From positions 1-64,000 of the forward strand of contig JBKECH010000057.1 of the NCBI GenBank assembly GCA_047974415.1: a DNA stretch of 64,000 nucleotides. Reading direction: 5' to 3'. Source of the stretch: JBKEAJ01 sp047974415 (lineage in GTDB: Bacteria; Bacteroidota; Bacteroidia; Bacteroidales; Prolixibacteraceae). Position numbers and translations under genes: made by a program. How positions within the stretch are numbered: position 1 is the first letter of the stretch; every line of letters begins with the position of its first letter. The notes below the pieces were generated by a model. It worked only from the letters and a program-made list of their open reading frames with translations, was not told the DNA's origin and did not search any database. This document shows, one piece after another, positions 1 through 9,358 of the stretch.

Positions 1-224
1 AGTGTGTAATAAGCCTCGGGCTGAACGAATAAGTTTCCAACAATTCCAAGTCTCGCAAAAGCTCCAAAGTTGTACCCCAAGGAGTTTTCTGTTTCAAAAT
101 TTTTTGCTGCTTTGTAATTTGCAAATCTTGCTCCCACGCGCACTCCAAGGTCGAGCTTGTCTTGGGCTTTCAGTCCCACAACTCCAATCATAAGTATGGA
201 GAATAAGTAAAGAACTTTTTTCAT
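1..224 (-). CDS. Outer-membrane beta-barrel protein, N-terminal part (runs off the window)
   Basis: Only the first 74 codons are visible; the gene continues past base 1. The start is the ATG at 224-222. The first 20 or so residues (MKKVLYLFSILMIGVVGLKA, cleavage before QDKLD) form a classic Sec signal peptide. The mature part begins with alternating hydrophobic and polar strands (LGVRVGARF, GYNFGAFARLGI, LFVQPEAYY), which is typical of the small PorT-like or OmpW-like barrels of Bacteroidota (outer-membrane beta-barrel domain family). The protein should sit in the outer membrane. The exact subfamily cannot be told from this fragment. It lies 25 bp downstream of the pyruvate kinase stop on the same strand. 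Confidence 0.75.
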   Translation of the reverse strand, partial: MKKVLYLFSILMIGVVGLKAQDKLDLGVRVGARFANYKAAKNFETENSLGYNFGAFARLGIVGNLFVQPEAYYT

Positions 225-249
225 TATCTTAATTATTTAAATATTAATA

Positions 250-1659
250 TTATTTCCTAGTCAAAGAATCCACATCGGATATTTCTACAAAAGTGGTACC
301 TCCGCCAACACCAAAACTTCCACCAGCATAAACAACAAGGTCTTTTTTGGTTAGTACCTTGTCGTCTATCAATCTGTCTAATGCTGCTTTCACTGTTTTC
401 TCTTTGTTCTTCTTTGGGCTCTCAGTAAATGGGAAAACACCATAGGATATTGCTAGTTTGCGCATAACACTTTCGTTGTAACACATTGCATATACTGGTT
501 TCACTCCTCTGAATGCTGATATGTACCTTGCTGTTTTGCCCGACAGGGTGTTTGTAACAATAGCTTTGGCGTTTAGGTCTTCTGCTGATTGGACGGCAAA
601 GCCTGCAAGATGAGCTGCAACATCGTCATTGTCGGTGTTGGGTACGATGTCGTTTCTTTTATTTTTGCTTTTCTCTACTTCCCTTGCAATTTTAGACATT
701 ATCCTTACTGACTCTACTGGGTATTTACCGTAAGCAGTTTCGCCACTAAGCATTATTGCATCGGTACGAGAAAAGATGGCCGTTGCAATGTCGCTAACCT
801 CGGCTCTTGTTGGGCGAGGGTTGTCTATCATGGTGTGCAACATCTGTGTTGCAATGATAACAATCTTACTACGCTGTACGCATTTTCGCACTAGCTCCAC
901 CTGGTACACAGGCAATTTTTCGGCAGGTACTTCGATGCCCAAGTCGCCACGAGCAACCATTATTCCATAAGCACTGTCTAGAATTTCGTCTATATTCTTT
1001 ACTCCTTGCTCGTTTTCAATCTTGGCAATAATTTTGGCATCGCTTCCTTCTTCGTTCAAGATTTTCTGAACGGCATCCACGTCGGCTTTAGATCTTACAA
1101 AGGAATGGGCAATAAAGTCTATTTTGTTCCTTGCTGCAAAGCGTATATATTTTATATCTTTCTCGGTAAGTGCGGGAAGGTCGAAACTGCACTTAGGGAC
1201 ATTTATGCTTTTTTTATTCTTGATGGTGCCGATGTTCATAACATCGCAAATAAGCTTATTGTCTTGTTTGTCTATAACCAACAATTCTGTTTCGCCGTCG
1301 TCGATAAGGATACTGCTCCCTCCAGGTACATCTTTGACAAATCTATCGTAGTTAGTACTTATGATATTCTCTTTGGCAGAAACGGCTTCGACGTCGTTAA
1401 CTATAGTAACCCTATCGCCAATTTTAAGCTCCAGTGTATCTTCAGACACTGTCCTCACTTCAGGTCCTTTTGTGTCTATTAGTATTGCAATCTCTTCGGA
1501 CACTGCTCGTATGTTATTTAGAAGGTTGAGGGCAGACTCCTCCGTAATGTGAGCTGTGTTCATCCTTGCTACATTCATTCCCTCATCATACAAGGAACGA
1601 ATAAAATCAACCTCACATCTGATATCTGATATTGACGCGATAATCTTGGTGTACTTCAT
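250..1659 (-). CDS. pyk: Pyruvate kinase
   Basis: Cytoplasmic glycolytic enzyme that transfers phosphate from phosphoenolpyruvate to ADP. The 469-residue length is normal for the family. The N-terminal TKIIASISD and NVARMNTAH correspond to the usual TKIVCTIGP and NxARxNxSH motifs. The B domain lies around residues 70-165. The signature MVARGDLGIEVP and the following ATQMLHTM and SGETAYGKYPV motifs of the active-site barrel are present, followed by the C-terminal allosteric domain (about 340-469). A Bacteroidota -7 box lies about 70 nt upstream of the ATG, so it is probably transcribed alone or with the outer-membrane gene below it. Confidence 0.96.
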   Translation of the reverse strand: MKYTKIIASISDIRCEVDFIRSLYDEGMNVARMNTAHITEESALNLLNNIRAVSEEIAILIDTKGPEVRTVSEDTLELKIGDRVTIVNDVEAVSAKENIISTNYDRFVKDVPGGSSILIDDGETELLVIDKQDNKLICDVMNIGTIKNKKSINVPKCSFDLPALTEKDIKYIRFAARNKIDFIAHSFVRSKADVDAVQKILNEEGSDAKIIAKIENEQGVKNIDEILDSAYGIMVARGDLGIEVPAEKLPVYQVELVRKCVQRSKIVIIATQMLHTMIDNPRPTRAEVSDIATAIFSRTDAIMLSGETAYGKYPVESVRIMSKIAREVEKSKNKRNDIVPNTDNDDVAAHLAGFAVQSAEDLNAKAIVTNTLSGKTARYISAFRGVKPVYAMCYNESVMRKLAISYGVFPFTESPKKNKEKTVKAALDRLIDDKVLTKKDLVVYAGGSFGVGGGTTFVEISDVDSLTRK

Positions 1660-1728
1660 GTGTTTTATTTTTTAGGTGCTAGCCACTAGCTTTTAATCTT
1701 GTAAAAAAAATCTTTTCCAAATTCGGTG

Positions 1729-1736
1729 CAAAACTA
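1729..1736 (-). promoter_or_regulatory. Candidate -7 box for pyk
   Basis: Read on the minus strand this is TAGTTTTG, matching the Bacteroidota consensus TAnnTTTG. It would give an untranslated leader of about 60-70 nt. No good TTTG -33 box is seen at normal spacing. Confidence 0.5.
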
Positions 1737-1769
1737 CACAAATTGAGTATAATTGGATGGCTAAGAACT

Positions 1770-2216
1770 TTAATTTAATATTACTTTAGATGACCTTGTT
1801 AGTATCGACTGACAAAATTCCGCCAATATTTCTTCGTGGTCGAAAGCCATATCTGGGAGCTTGTCAAAGTCAAACCACTTAGCCTTGGCAGCATCATCAT
1901 TGGCATGGGCTGTCACAGGCCTTGGGAGTCTATGAGAGTAGACTCCTGTAAGCACCCAACCACGAGGGTCTCGTCCTTTTTTGTCTGCGAGCTTAAAAAG
2001 GCTAAGCTCCGACGGAGATAACTCTATGGTGGTTTCCTCTTTCAGTTCTCTTGCGGCAGCATCAGCAACAGGCTCTTCAAAATCTACAAAGCCTCCAGGT
2101 ATTGCCCATTTGCCTTTAAATGGTTCACGGAGCCTTTCAATCAGCAACACCTCATTGTCTGTATGTAAAATTACATCAGCAGTAAGGGCTGGCATTCTAT
2201 ATTCGTATTGATACAT
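1770..2216 (-). CDS. Nudix hydrolase
   Basis: Hydrolase of a nucleoside diphosphate linked to another moiety; the substrate cannot be read from sequence. The Nudix box is complete: GFVDFEEPVADAAARELKEE fits Gx5Ex7REUxEExGU apart from the final G (T here). ADP-ribose or a sugar nucleotide is a reasonable guess because a Nudix domain of this Bacteroidota type often handles ADP-ribose. I start at the ATG at 2216 (MYQYEYRMPALTAD), 4 nt after the M23 peptidase stop codon. The longer frame to 2279 would overlap that gene and adds residues unlike the family. It is probably cotranscribed with the peptidase upstream. Confidence 0.88.
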   Translation of the reverse strand: MYQYEYRMPALTADVILHTDNEVLLIERLREPFKGKWAIPGGFVDFEEPVADAAARELKEETTIELSPSELSLFKLADKKGRDPRGWVLTGVYSHRLPRPVTAHANDDAAKAKWFDFDKLPDMAFDHEEILAEFCQSILTRSSKVILN

Positions 2217-2220
2217 AGGT

Positions 2221-3912
2221 CTAGTAGTAGAATTGTTTTTTGTAGCTGTATCTATTCCCACATCGGTCTTCCAGTTCAATCTCTAATAGGTGGTTCTTGT
2301 CGACTGTCAATCTGTTTCTATCAAAGACATAGTGATATAAAGATTGACTTTGTGTATATTCCAGCAATATCCATTCGTTGTCGATAAATGCATTGACGCT
2401 CTTTACTCCCGATAGGTTGTCGTAGGCTCTGAAGCTGATATGTGGCGTCTTGGAGGAGTGCGATATAGGCTCTTTCTTCATCATTATATTGGGAGCTACT
2501 GTGTCGACAAGCAGATTATAACGCCCCAATTCCTCGAATGAGCAACGCAGGAACTTTCCGTCGTTGTCGAAGTCTATACCATAAGAGCGATTTTCTAATT
2601 CTCTCATTATTGCTAATTTGTCTCGGAGTTGCGATGGATATTGCGACAACAACACAACAAGTTGCCCTTGTTTTCGCAATGGGATATTGTCGAAATCTAT
2701 TTGAAACGAGGCTAAGCATCCATTAGAAGCCGTCTGACATTTGTAGATAGACAAATATTCATCGCTAAATAATGACGCTGAGTCCATGCTTACAAAAAAG
2801 TAGTCTCCGTTGACGCGTATGCTTTCTTGTGCTTTGTACAACCTTGCCTCGTTGGGTATCTTCTCTATCTCAGAAGGCTTATCGACACCTATTGCGGAGA
2901 AACTTATGGTCGATGTGTTACCATTAAAATCTTTCAGCACAGCAACAAAATCTTGTTTTTCGCCTGCAGTAAGTTTTACCGTGCCATTGCCTTGCGTTTT
3001 ATAAATGATAAGGTCGTTCAGGGCTTCTCGCCAGAGCTTATTTACGTATCTTCGGTTCTTTACGTATTCATAGTAGTCTAGGTAACTGTTTGAATGTCTA
3101 ACATTTTCGTAGGGTATAGAGTCGAAAGTTGATTCAAACAATAGCTTGTCCTCGCTGTACAGTTTTAAATCGTACACCCCATACCTATATGTCTTGTCGT
3201 CGGTTCTGTCAATGGCTTCTATGCCAAAGCCGACACTCCCACTTACTCTTATGGGTTCGGTGATGGTATATTTTGAATTGCCAAGGCACTTTGCCAAAAA
3301 ACGCTCTTTGTTTTTAAGCCCCGATACCTTGGATGTCAAATCAGTGGCATATGCAAAAACAGAACTTACCACAGGGGATGTATTATCTGACAGATGGTAA
3401 AAAGCTAGTGGGTTGTAGACCATATCGCCATCAGAGTTTCTAATTTCGAAATGCAAATGAGGTCCAGAAGAGCCTCCTGTATTGCCCGAATATGCTAAGA
3501 CTTCACCCTTCTCAATAAAGATATTCCGAGCTTCGCAATTTATATCTACCACATAGTTCTTGAATTTATACTGCTGATCTTGAGTCAACTGTTCTATCTC
3601 TGGTCGAAACTTATGTAGATGGGCATATACAGACATATACCCATTGCTGTGGCGCACATACAAGGCTTTTCCGTAACCTCCGTAGCTTACCTTTACTCGG
3701 ACAACCTGACCATCGGCTATAGAAAATACTGGAATGCCTGTCTGACGTTTGGTCGTAAAGTCGAGGCCCATATGAAAGTGGTCCTCTCGAAGTTCGCCAA
3801 AGTTGCCAGAAAGCAATACGGGAATGTTCATTGGTTTTACAAAATCGCCCTGAGCAAGGGACGAGGAAGTAAAATAGAGCAACGAAGCGGAAAGTAATAA
3901 AAAGCGATTCAT
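2221..3912 (-). CDS. M23 family metallopeptidase, secreted
   Basis: Zinc endopeptidase of the LytM type that cuts peptidoglycan cross-bridges in the periplasm. A signal peptide (MNRFLLLSASLLYFTSSSLA) is followed at once by the LytM domain: HFHMGLDF gives the first His and Asp ligands, and SVYAHL and GPHLHFEIR the later His residues. All the expected metal ligands are therefore present. After about residue 190 comes a long region without recognised motifs that ends in a beta-rich, Ig-like stretch (NLLVDTVAPNIMMKKEP...). This layout, an N-terminal peptidase with a long C-terminal part, is a known Bacteroidota type. The gene lies directly upstream of the Nudix gene. Confidence 0.92.
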   Translation of the reverse strand: MNRFLLLSASLLYFTSSSLAQGDFVKPMNIPVLLSGNFGELREDHFHMGLDFTTKRQTGIPVFSIADGQVVRVKVSYGGYGKALYVRHSNGYMSVYAHLHKFRPEIEQLTQDQQYKFKNYVVDINCEARNIFIEKGEVLAYSGNTGGSSGPHLHFEIRNSDGDMVYNPLAFYHLSDNTSPVVSSVFAYATDLTSKVSGLKNKERFLAKCLGNSKYTITEPIRVSGSVGFGIEAIDRTDDKTYRYGVYDLKLYSEDKLLFESTFDSIPYENVRHSNSYLDYYEYVKNRRYVNKLWREALNDLIIYKTQGNGTVKLTAGEKQDFVAVLKDFNGNTSTISFSAIGVDKPSEIEKIPNEARLYKAQESIRVNGDYFFVSMDSASLFSDEYLSIYKCQTASNGCLASFQIDFDNIPLRKQGQLVVLLSQYPSQLRDKLAIMRELENRSYGIDFDNDGKFLRCSFEELGRYNLLVDTVAPNIMMKKEPISHSSKTPHISFRAYDNLSGVKSVNAFIDNEWILLEYTQSQSLYHYVFDRNRLTVDKNHLLEIELEDRCGNRYSYKKQFYY

Positions 3913-3956
3913 AGTAATTTACTTGTAAGAAAAAACTCTCTAGTTGAGAGTGAATG

Positions 3957-3964
3957 CAAAGCTA
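3957..3964 (-). promoter_or_regulatory. Candidate -7 box for the M23 peptidase gene
   Basis: The minus strand reads TAGCTTTG, a match to TAnnTTTG, 44 nt before the ATG. The leader between holds a small hairpin (CTCTC-TAGTT-GAGAG, near 3935-3950). Confidence 0.5.
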
Positions 3965-3987
3965 ACATTATTTATGCAAATTAAGAC

Positions 3988-4063
3988 TGTCTATAAAGTC
4001 CAATATCTGCGTTATGCTCACTTTGCGAATTAGTCATTTACACAAGTAAACTCCCAATTCACA
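3988..4063 (+). repeat. R1 palindromic repeat, copy 1 (truncated)
   Basis: Starts TGTCTATAAAGTC and runs through the central hairpin (TTTAC-ACAA-GTAAA) to AATTCACA, then stops matching. The outer right arm is missing. It sits between the DUF58 gene and the M23 gene. Confidence 0.8.
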
Positions 4064-4072
4064 TAATTCGCT

Positions 4073-5473
4073 CTATAGTGTTCCTCGTGCTTTTATTTCG
4101 AGGTACTTATTTAGGGTGTCGAAGCTCAGAGTGTCGGGGCTAGAGAGTAGTGCGCCGATACCTTGAGTTTTTAGTTCTGCCACGATCTGTTGCTTCTCGT
4201 ATATGAACTGCGATGCTATGACTTTATCGAAAACGTCCTTGATGCTGTTAGCATTTTTTTGCGATAAGTCGTCTAGTTCCAGATTTTTGAAAAATATCAC
4301 TACCAGCAAATGCTTTTGGTTTATTGCCTTGAGATATTTCATTTGTCGCCTGACAGAGTCGAGGCTTTCGAAGTTGGTGTATAGGAAAATGAGGCTACGC
4401 TGCTTTATGCGTTGTTGCATATTTGCATACAAACGTCCAAAGTCAGATTCTTTATAGTCGGTTTCTATGGAGTATAGCGATTCCAGTATCTTGCCGATGT
4501 GCAAGGTTTTATTGTCGGCAGGCACAGTATCTTCGATTCCTCGCGAGAATGTGCATAGCCCCACCTTGTCGTGTTTGTCGATACAAGCTTTACTGATTAC
4601 TAGCGATGTGTTTATTGCGTGGTCCATCAGAGTTATGCCATTGAAGAGCGTTTTCATATTCCGTCCCTTGTCGATAAGGGTGTATATGTGTTGCGACTGC
4701 GTATCTTCGTATTGATTTGTCATCAGCGAGTGGCGTTTGGCAGTGGCTTTCCAGTTAAGGTCTTTGATGTTGTCGCCCTTCACATATTCTTTTATCTGTT
4801 CAAATTCCATAGTATGCCCAATTCGACGCACTCGTTTTATGTTATCGTTTATGTCAGAATGTACAAAGTTCTTGATGCTGTACTTCTTCATCTGTATGAT
4901 GGATGGATATACTTTTGCCATGAACGTGGAGGTCTTGTCTTTCTCTGGCATGTTGGAACCAAATCTGTATCGGCGCGATGCAAATGTGATACCAGATGAT
5001 ACATATATATTGGTGTATCCGAAATAATATTCGCCACGAGAGGTTGGGCACAGGTTGTAGGTTAATGTTTTTTGTCCTTGTGGTGGTAGGGATGTAACTA
5101 TGGAGAAGTTGCGTTCCTGAAACTGATATGGTAGTTCTTCGATGACTCTGATGTTCATTTTGCGAGTGCCATTATTTGTAATCAGAAGTTCGACCTTATT
5201 TTGGTCGCCCAATGATAGTTTTGTGTTGATGATGCGCTGGAAAGAGATAGCATTTTTGTTGGTAAATAGCATAACAATGTCCAGCACTAGGGTCATTACT
5301 AGTAGTATGAGGGCAATTGTGCCGATTGGGTTGATGGCGGGCAATAGAAATTCCATAACATAAAGCACAACGACAACAACTATTCCATAGAACAGCTGGT
5401 TGTTGATGTAAAGAGCCCACGTTTTTTTTCTTCTTGCTTCTGTTTCTTTCGCTTTAGTGCTTGTTTTTGCCAT
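4073..5473 (-). CDS. DUF58 domain protein, partner of the MoxR ATPase
   Basis: The function is not firmly known. DUF58 proteins with a von Willebrand A-like fold are regularly encoded next to MoxR AAA+ ATPases and are thought to work with them as chaperone or maturation systems. Two membrane segments lie at about residues 25-75 (LFYGIVVVVVLYVMEFLLPA and IALILLVMTLVLDIVMLF). The DUF58 core is at about 225-300 (EFEQIKEYVKGDNIKDLNWK). The VWA-like part follows, with HIYTLIDKGRNM in place of a canonical DxSxS MIDAS. It is the last gene of the overlapping five-gene operon that starts at 9358, 8 nt after the MoxR stop. Confidence 0.85.
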   Translation of the reverse strand: MAKTSTKAKETEARRKKTWALYINNQLFYGIVVVVVLYVMEFLLPAINPIGTIALILLVMTLVLDIVMLFTNKNAISFQRIINTKLSLGDQNKVELLITNNGTRKMNIRVIEELPYQFQERNFSIVTSLPPQGQKTLTYNLCPTSRGEYYFGYTNIYVSSGITFASRRYRFGSNMPEKDKTSTFMAKVYPSIIQMKKYSIKNFVHSDINDNIKRVRRIGHTMEFEQIKEYVKGDNIKDLNWKATAKRHSLMTNQYEDTQSQHIYTLIDKGRNMKTLFNGITLMDHAINTSLVISKACIDKHDKVGLCTFSRGIEDTVPADNKTLHIGKILESLYSIETDYKESDFGRLYANMQQRIKQRSLIFLYTNFESLDSVRRQMKYLKAINQKHLLVVIFFKNLELDDLSQKNANSIKDVFDKVIASQFIYEKQQIVAELKTQGIGALLSSPDTLSFDTLNKYLEIKARGTL

Positions 5474-5481
5474 GTCCGTGT

Positions 5482-6525
5482 TTATCGGGGAACTTCTACG
5501 CTTTTAATAATTTGTTCTACAACCTGCATTGTGCTGAATCCTTCCATTTCGCGCTCTGGAGTAAGGATAACCCGATGGTTGAGCACTGGGTATGCAACGA
5601 AATTGATATCTTCGGGCATCACAAAGTCTCGACCTCTGATGGCTGCGTATGCTTTTGAGGCATTGAGGATGGCTATGGATGCACGAGGCGATGCTCCTAG
5701 ATATAAGTATGGATTGTTGCGAGTGCTAGCAACAATTTGGGCGATATATTTGATAAGACTATCTTCCACCACAATATCTTTGGCTATGTTCTGGCATTTG
5801 ATGAGCTGTTCTTTGCTGATTACGGTGTCAACGGTTTCCATCTTCGATACTTTATAGGCATTTTCTCTTTTCAATATTTCCACCTCATCGTCTAGCTCTG
5901 GATACGGGATTTCTATTTTAAACAAAAATCTGTCCAGCTGTGCTTCGGGTAGTTTGTAAGTGCCCTCTTGCTCAATGGGGTTTTGCGTCGCAAGCACAAT
6001 GTATGGAGCTTCCATCTTGTAGAGCTTTCCGTCTATCGTAACTTGGCGTTCTTCCATTACTTCGAACAAGGCTGCTTGTGTTTTTGCAGGGGCTCTGTTA
6101 ATTTCGTCGGTTAGAACAATATTGGAGAACACAGGGCCGGGCATAAATTCAAATTCCGAGTTTTTCATGTTGAAAACCGATGTTCCTAGCACATCTGAAG
6201 GCATCAGGTCTGGGGTGAATTGCACCCGGTTGAAATCTGCGGATATGCAACGAGCCACTAGCTTTGCGGTGATTGTTTTAGCTACTCCAGGAGCTCCTTC
6301 TAGGAGCACGTGTCCATCTGCTAAGATGGCTGTCAGCAATAGGTCTATCATTTTTGCTTGACCAACTATTACTTTACCGATTTCGTTCTTTATGAGTCCT
6401 ATGTTGTTTTTTAGCTCTTCTAGCTCCACTCGGTCTTTAAAGTTTGGCAGTCCTTGTTCTTCTGTTTTACTCTCTGCTTGTGCGACAGTGGTATTGTCGG
6501 GAGCAGTGTAATTATTGTCTTCCAT
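5482..6525 (-). CDS. MoxR family AAA+ ATPase
   Basis: Cytoplasmic AAA+ ATPase of the MoxR class, thought to act as a chaperone for the neighbouring VWA-like or membrane proteins. The Walker A is GAPGVAKT (an A replaces the usual G before K, common in MoxR), Walker B is IVLTDEINRAPAKTQAA, and sensor 1 is VLATQNPIEQEG. The C-terminal lid holds GASPRASIAIL. I start at the ATG at 6525 (MEDNNYTAPDN), giving 347 residues and a 14-nt overlap with the upstream gene. The longer frame would begin at a TTG at 6555. Confidence 0.93.
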   Translation of the reverse strand: MEDNNYTAPDNTTVAQAESKTEEQGLPNFKDRVELEELKNNIGLIKNEIGKVIVGQAKMIDLLLTAILADGHVLLEGAPGVAKTITAKLVARCISADFNRVQFTPDLMPSDVLGTSVFNMKNSEFEFMPGPVFSNIVLTDEINRAPAKTQAALFEVMEERQVTIDGKLYKMEAPYIVLATQNPIEQEGTYKLPEAQLDRFLFKIEIPYPELDDEVEILKRENAYKVSKMETVDTVISKEQLIKCQNIAKDIVVEDSLIKYIAQIVASTRNNPYLYLGASPRASIAILNASKAYAAIRGRDFVMPEDINFVAYPVLNHRVILTPEREMEGFSTMQVVEQIIKSVEVPR

Positions 6526-7684
6526 AATAAGATGTTTTTTTATAAAATTTCTCAATCTTTTCGTTCAAGATTATGAGTCTCGATTGGCTTACGTCAGCTT
6601 TTTTGATAATATGTCTAACACTTCTGGTCAGGCTTTCTATCTCTTTGCTATTTATTCCTGTTTTCTGCGAAAGCTCTGCAACGAACTTATCGTCCAGCTT
6701 TGAAGTGTTCAAAAAAAGTTTTGTTCGGATGAACTCCAACAGGTATTTTACTTCTTTTTTGGCTATTAGCTCATAATTCTCTTCGGGTTTTAGCAAGTAG
6801 AGTTTGCTAACACTGTCCACAAATTCTGCCGTCCGGTTTGGTAGTGTTTTGCTTATTGGTACTACTCGTTGTTTGCGCCTGGCATTGAAAATTGCGAATA
6901 TAAGCACTGTTGCCAATATTAAATACCATGCGTTTCTCAGTGGTGGATTGTCCATGATAAAAGACAGTGCCATGTTTTCGGGCTTTGGACCTTCGTATTC
7001 ATATTTTGTGTTGAATTCGTAGACCTTGTTGTTCGGAATTACTGACAGGACTTTGTTTATATAAGGTAGATTGTTTGGGTCCAGAAATTTTCCGTTTTGA
7101 AGTATCTCCTTCTGCAGGTGTAAGTATATTTTCCCCTTTCCATAGGGAATGCATATAAAATTGACATGTATATTATTGTCTTCTTTCCAATATCCGAGTA
7201 TTTTGGAACTGTCGGGGCGCAGGTCGAATTTAGGAATGCGAAATTGTGTGTTCTCCCATGAGTTATGTATTCGGCAGGTGCTAGCTTCCTCATCAGTCAG
7301 AATAAATACCGATGTGTCTGTGCTACTACTCTCCTCGCTGACATAAGTTTTTATGTAGTCGTCAGCAAAGCTAAAGCTATCGTCGAAAATCAGCGCATTG
7401 TGCCCACTTTCTATATATTTGAATAGGACGGCAACCGATGAATCGCTCAGAAAGATGGTGCGCCCTTGGTGTATGAGCAAGGAGCTAGGTGTGTCCGTGT
7501 CCATGAACTCGCTGTGTATGTCTGCATATTTATAAAGAGGCATGTACACCTTTGTTCTGTCAGGATACCATTCATCCTTATTGTCGTTGTATATTTTGTA
7601 TCCTTTTGGGTCGACCTTGTTGCAACTGACCATAAGGAGCAAGACGAGTGTCACGAGCAATATGTTGTTTATAGCTAGTTTCAT
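6512..7684 (-). CDS. DUF4350-type membrane lipoprotein
   Basis: The function is unknown. Starting at the ATG at 7684 gives a lipoprotein signal (MKLAINNILLVTLVLLLMVSC, lipid-bearing Cys at about residue 21), and this ATG overlaps the upstream stop as ATGA. The periplasmic part (about 22-250) resembles the DUF4350 domain found beside MoxR and DUF58 genes. One membrane segment (AWYLILATVLIFAIF, about 255-272) leads to a cytoplasmic tail of about 115 residues. It probably forms a membrane complex with the DUF4129, SpoIIM-like and DUF58 products; that is inference from the operon. Confidence 0.75.
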   Translation of the reverse strand: MKLAINNILLVTLVLLLMVSCNKVDPKGYKIYNDNKDEWYPDRTKVYMPLYKYADIHSEFMDTDTPSSLLIHQGRTIFLSDSSVAVLFKYIESGHNALIFDDSFSFADDYIKTYVSEESSSTDTSVFILTDEEASTCRIHNSWENTQFRIPKFDLRPDSSKILGYWKEDNNIHVNFICIPYGKGKIYLHLQKEILQNGKFLDPNNLPYINKVLSVIPNNKVYEFNTKYEYEGPKPENMALSFIMDNPPLRNAWYLILATVLIFAIFNARRKQRVVPISKTLPNRTAEFVDSVSKLYLLKPEENYELIAKKEVKYLLEFIRTKLFLNTSKLDDKFVAELSQKTGINSKEIESLTRSVRHIIKKADVSQSRLIILNEKIEKFYKKTSYYGRQ

Positions 7685-8403
7685 CTTATTTGCAAATAGA
7701 AGCGCTTGTAAAACGATGATACTGATTTGTAGTCCTGTTCTTGCAGACTGTTTTTTCCATACCATATGTATTCGTATAGGTGCAGTGCTGTATCGAAGTT
7801 TTTTTGCATCTCGGAGTCCTTAATTTCGTAGTAGTAATCTATGTTCTTCTTTGTTTCGGCGGCAGTGATAATAGATTTTTCATCGAGTTTTTGCAATAGT
7901 AACAGATATAAGTAACGCACAGCAACTCTAAATTCTCTGAGATTTTCGTATTTGGATATTAATGCATCGAAATTTGATAATTTTAGATCTATTTCCTCTT
8001 CTTCGTCAGAGTTGTAATCCAAATTTTTATTTGTCTTTTGTTGCTGACGCAAGTACTTTCCCATGCCAGTAGCGTAGTATGCTACAATGAGCGCAATGAT
8101 AATAATGAATATGTAGTAAAAGCGTTTTATGAAGATAACAATAGACGATATAATGTCCCATATGAAGGGTGTGGAAATATTTTGGTCTTCTTTTTTCTTA
8201 TATTTTCTTACGTTCTTTTCTGAGATTCCTCTGTAGTCTTGTTCGGAAAAGATTGTGCCAGGTGCGAGGTTTATTTTTGTATTTGTTTGGGCATCGCTTT
8301 GGACTTGCTCTGTAATAGAATCAAGGTCTTGACATTCGCCTTTGTCAATAAAACAGAAGACACAAATAAGTATGACTGTGCTAAAGTGAAATTTATTAAT
8401 CAT
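7681..8403 (-). CDS. DUF4129-type membrane protein
   Basis: The function is unknown. It has a signal peptide (ending near CFIDKGEC), a charged periplasmic stretch, one membrane segment (YYIFIIIIALIVAYYATG, about residues 92-110) and a cytoplasmic C-terminal helical domain with VAVRYLYLLLLQKLDEK and a conserved-looking WYG motif (YIWYGKNSL). That layout fits the DUF4129 family seen in MoxR/DUF58 clusters. It overlaps the SpoIIM-like gene by 8 nt and the DUF4350 gene by 4 nt (ATGA), which suggests translational coupling. Confidence 0.72.
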   Translation of the reverse strand: MINKFHFSTVILICVFCFIDKGECQDLDSITEQVQSDAQTNTKINLAPGTIFSEQDYRGISEKNVRKYKKKEDQNISTPFIWDIISSIVIFIKRFYYIFIIIIALIVAYYATGMGKYLRQQQKTNKNLDYNSDEEEEIDLKLSNFDALISKYENLREFRVAVRYLYLLLLQKLDEKSIITAAETKKNIDYYYEIKDSEMQKNFDTALHLYEYIWYGKNSLQEQDYKSVSSFYKRFYLQIR

Positions 8404-9358
8404 TCAGCCTTCGGTTTAGAATTATTGGATATATCAAATAATAATACGAAATGCCTGTCAAAAGGATTAAGATTAGCGCTCCACATAAGAAGCCAGGTAT
8501 ATAGTTGGCATACTTAGTTATGTATCCCTCTAGAAATGCTGCTAGCAGAAAAAATGGAACTATCGTAATCATTATTTTCACTCCGTCGCGCCCTCCTCTT
8601 TTAAAAGACTCAAATCTAGAATATGTATTTGGAAACAATACGCTACATCCTAGTATCAGCCCAGCTCCTCCAGAAATGATTATACTAAAAATCTCTATTG
8701 AGCCATGAATCCAAATTGCTTTCATGCTTTCAAGCAGAACCCCCTCTTGATAGAACATGTATTGGAATGTTCCAAGCATAACGCCGTTCTGGATCAAAAC
8801 GAATATGGTAATTATTGCTCCGAACACTCCGTAGATAAAGCATCTCATGGCTATGCTAGTGTTGTGTATGGTAAACCGTAAGAAATTTTCAGTTTCTCCA
8901 CCTCCTGCGTAAATTGCCGTAGGGTTGCCATTGGCGATATTGTCTTTAGTTGTCTCTACGTATGCCTTGCCCAATATCTTTGTAGGAAAATAGGGGTCAT
9001 ACGCCGTAGATACTACGCCAATAAGGACAAAAAAGGAAAAAATAGCAAAGGAGGCGTAAAGGTATGCTCGCCTTTCGTAGAATATCTTTGGAGCTTCCTT
9101 CAGAAAGAAGTCTAAAACTCCTTTTTTCTGTCCTTTATTCTTGTTGTATATGATTTTATAAAGATTGGAAGCGATGTTGTTGAGGTAGTCGTTGAGTTTG
9201 CTCTTGGGGTAATATGTTTGAGAATAAGCAAAATCATTCATTATGCAAGTATATACTTCCACTAGTTTGTCGGAGTTATGTTGGTGTTTGTTTTTGATAA
9301 TATTTTCAAACTCCGCCCATTTTTCTTTATTTTGCTCTATGAATGCAATTTCTCTCAT
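8396..9358 (-). CDS. SpoIIM/DUF95 family integral membrane protein
   Basis: A membrane protein of the stage II sporulation protein M family, here in a non-spore-former. It begins with a soluble helical part (about 1-90) and continues with five or so membrane segments, for example YASFAIFSFFVLIGVVSTAY, FIYGVFGAIITIFVLIQNGV, IHGSIEIFSIIISGGAGLIL and GFLCGALILILLTGISYYYL. WIHGSIEI and the glycine-rich GGAGLILG are family-like. The start is the ATG at 9358, because its promoter lies immediately upstream. In Bacteroidota this gene is usually divergent from or next to an RDD gene, as here. Its role is unknown and may be in envelope assembly. Confidence 0.85.
   Translation of the reverse strand: MREIAFIEQNKEKWAEFENIIKNKHQHNSDKLVEVYTCIMNDFAYSQTYYPKSKLNDYLNNIASNLYKIIYNKNKGQKKGVLDFFLKEAPKIFYERRAYLYASFAIFSFFVLIGVVSTAYDPYFPTKILGKAYVETTKDNIANGNPTAIYAGGGETENFLRFTIHNTSIAMRCFIYGVFGAIITIFVLIQNGVMLGTFQYMFYQEGVLLESMKAIWIHGSIEIFSIIISGGAGLILGCSVLFPNTYSRFESFKRGGRDGVKIMITIVPFFLLAAFLEGYITKYANYIPGFLCGALILILLTGISYYYLIYPIILNRRLND

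Noticed and set aside
2..193. 63-codon plus frame at the left edge
   Set aside because: It is antisense to the partial outer-membrane gene, which has a clear signal peptide and barrel pattern on the minus strand.
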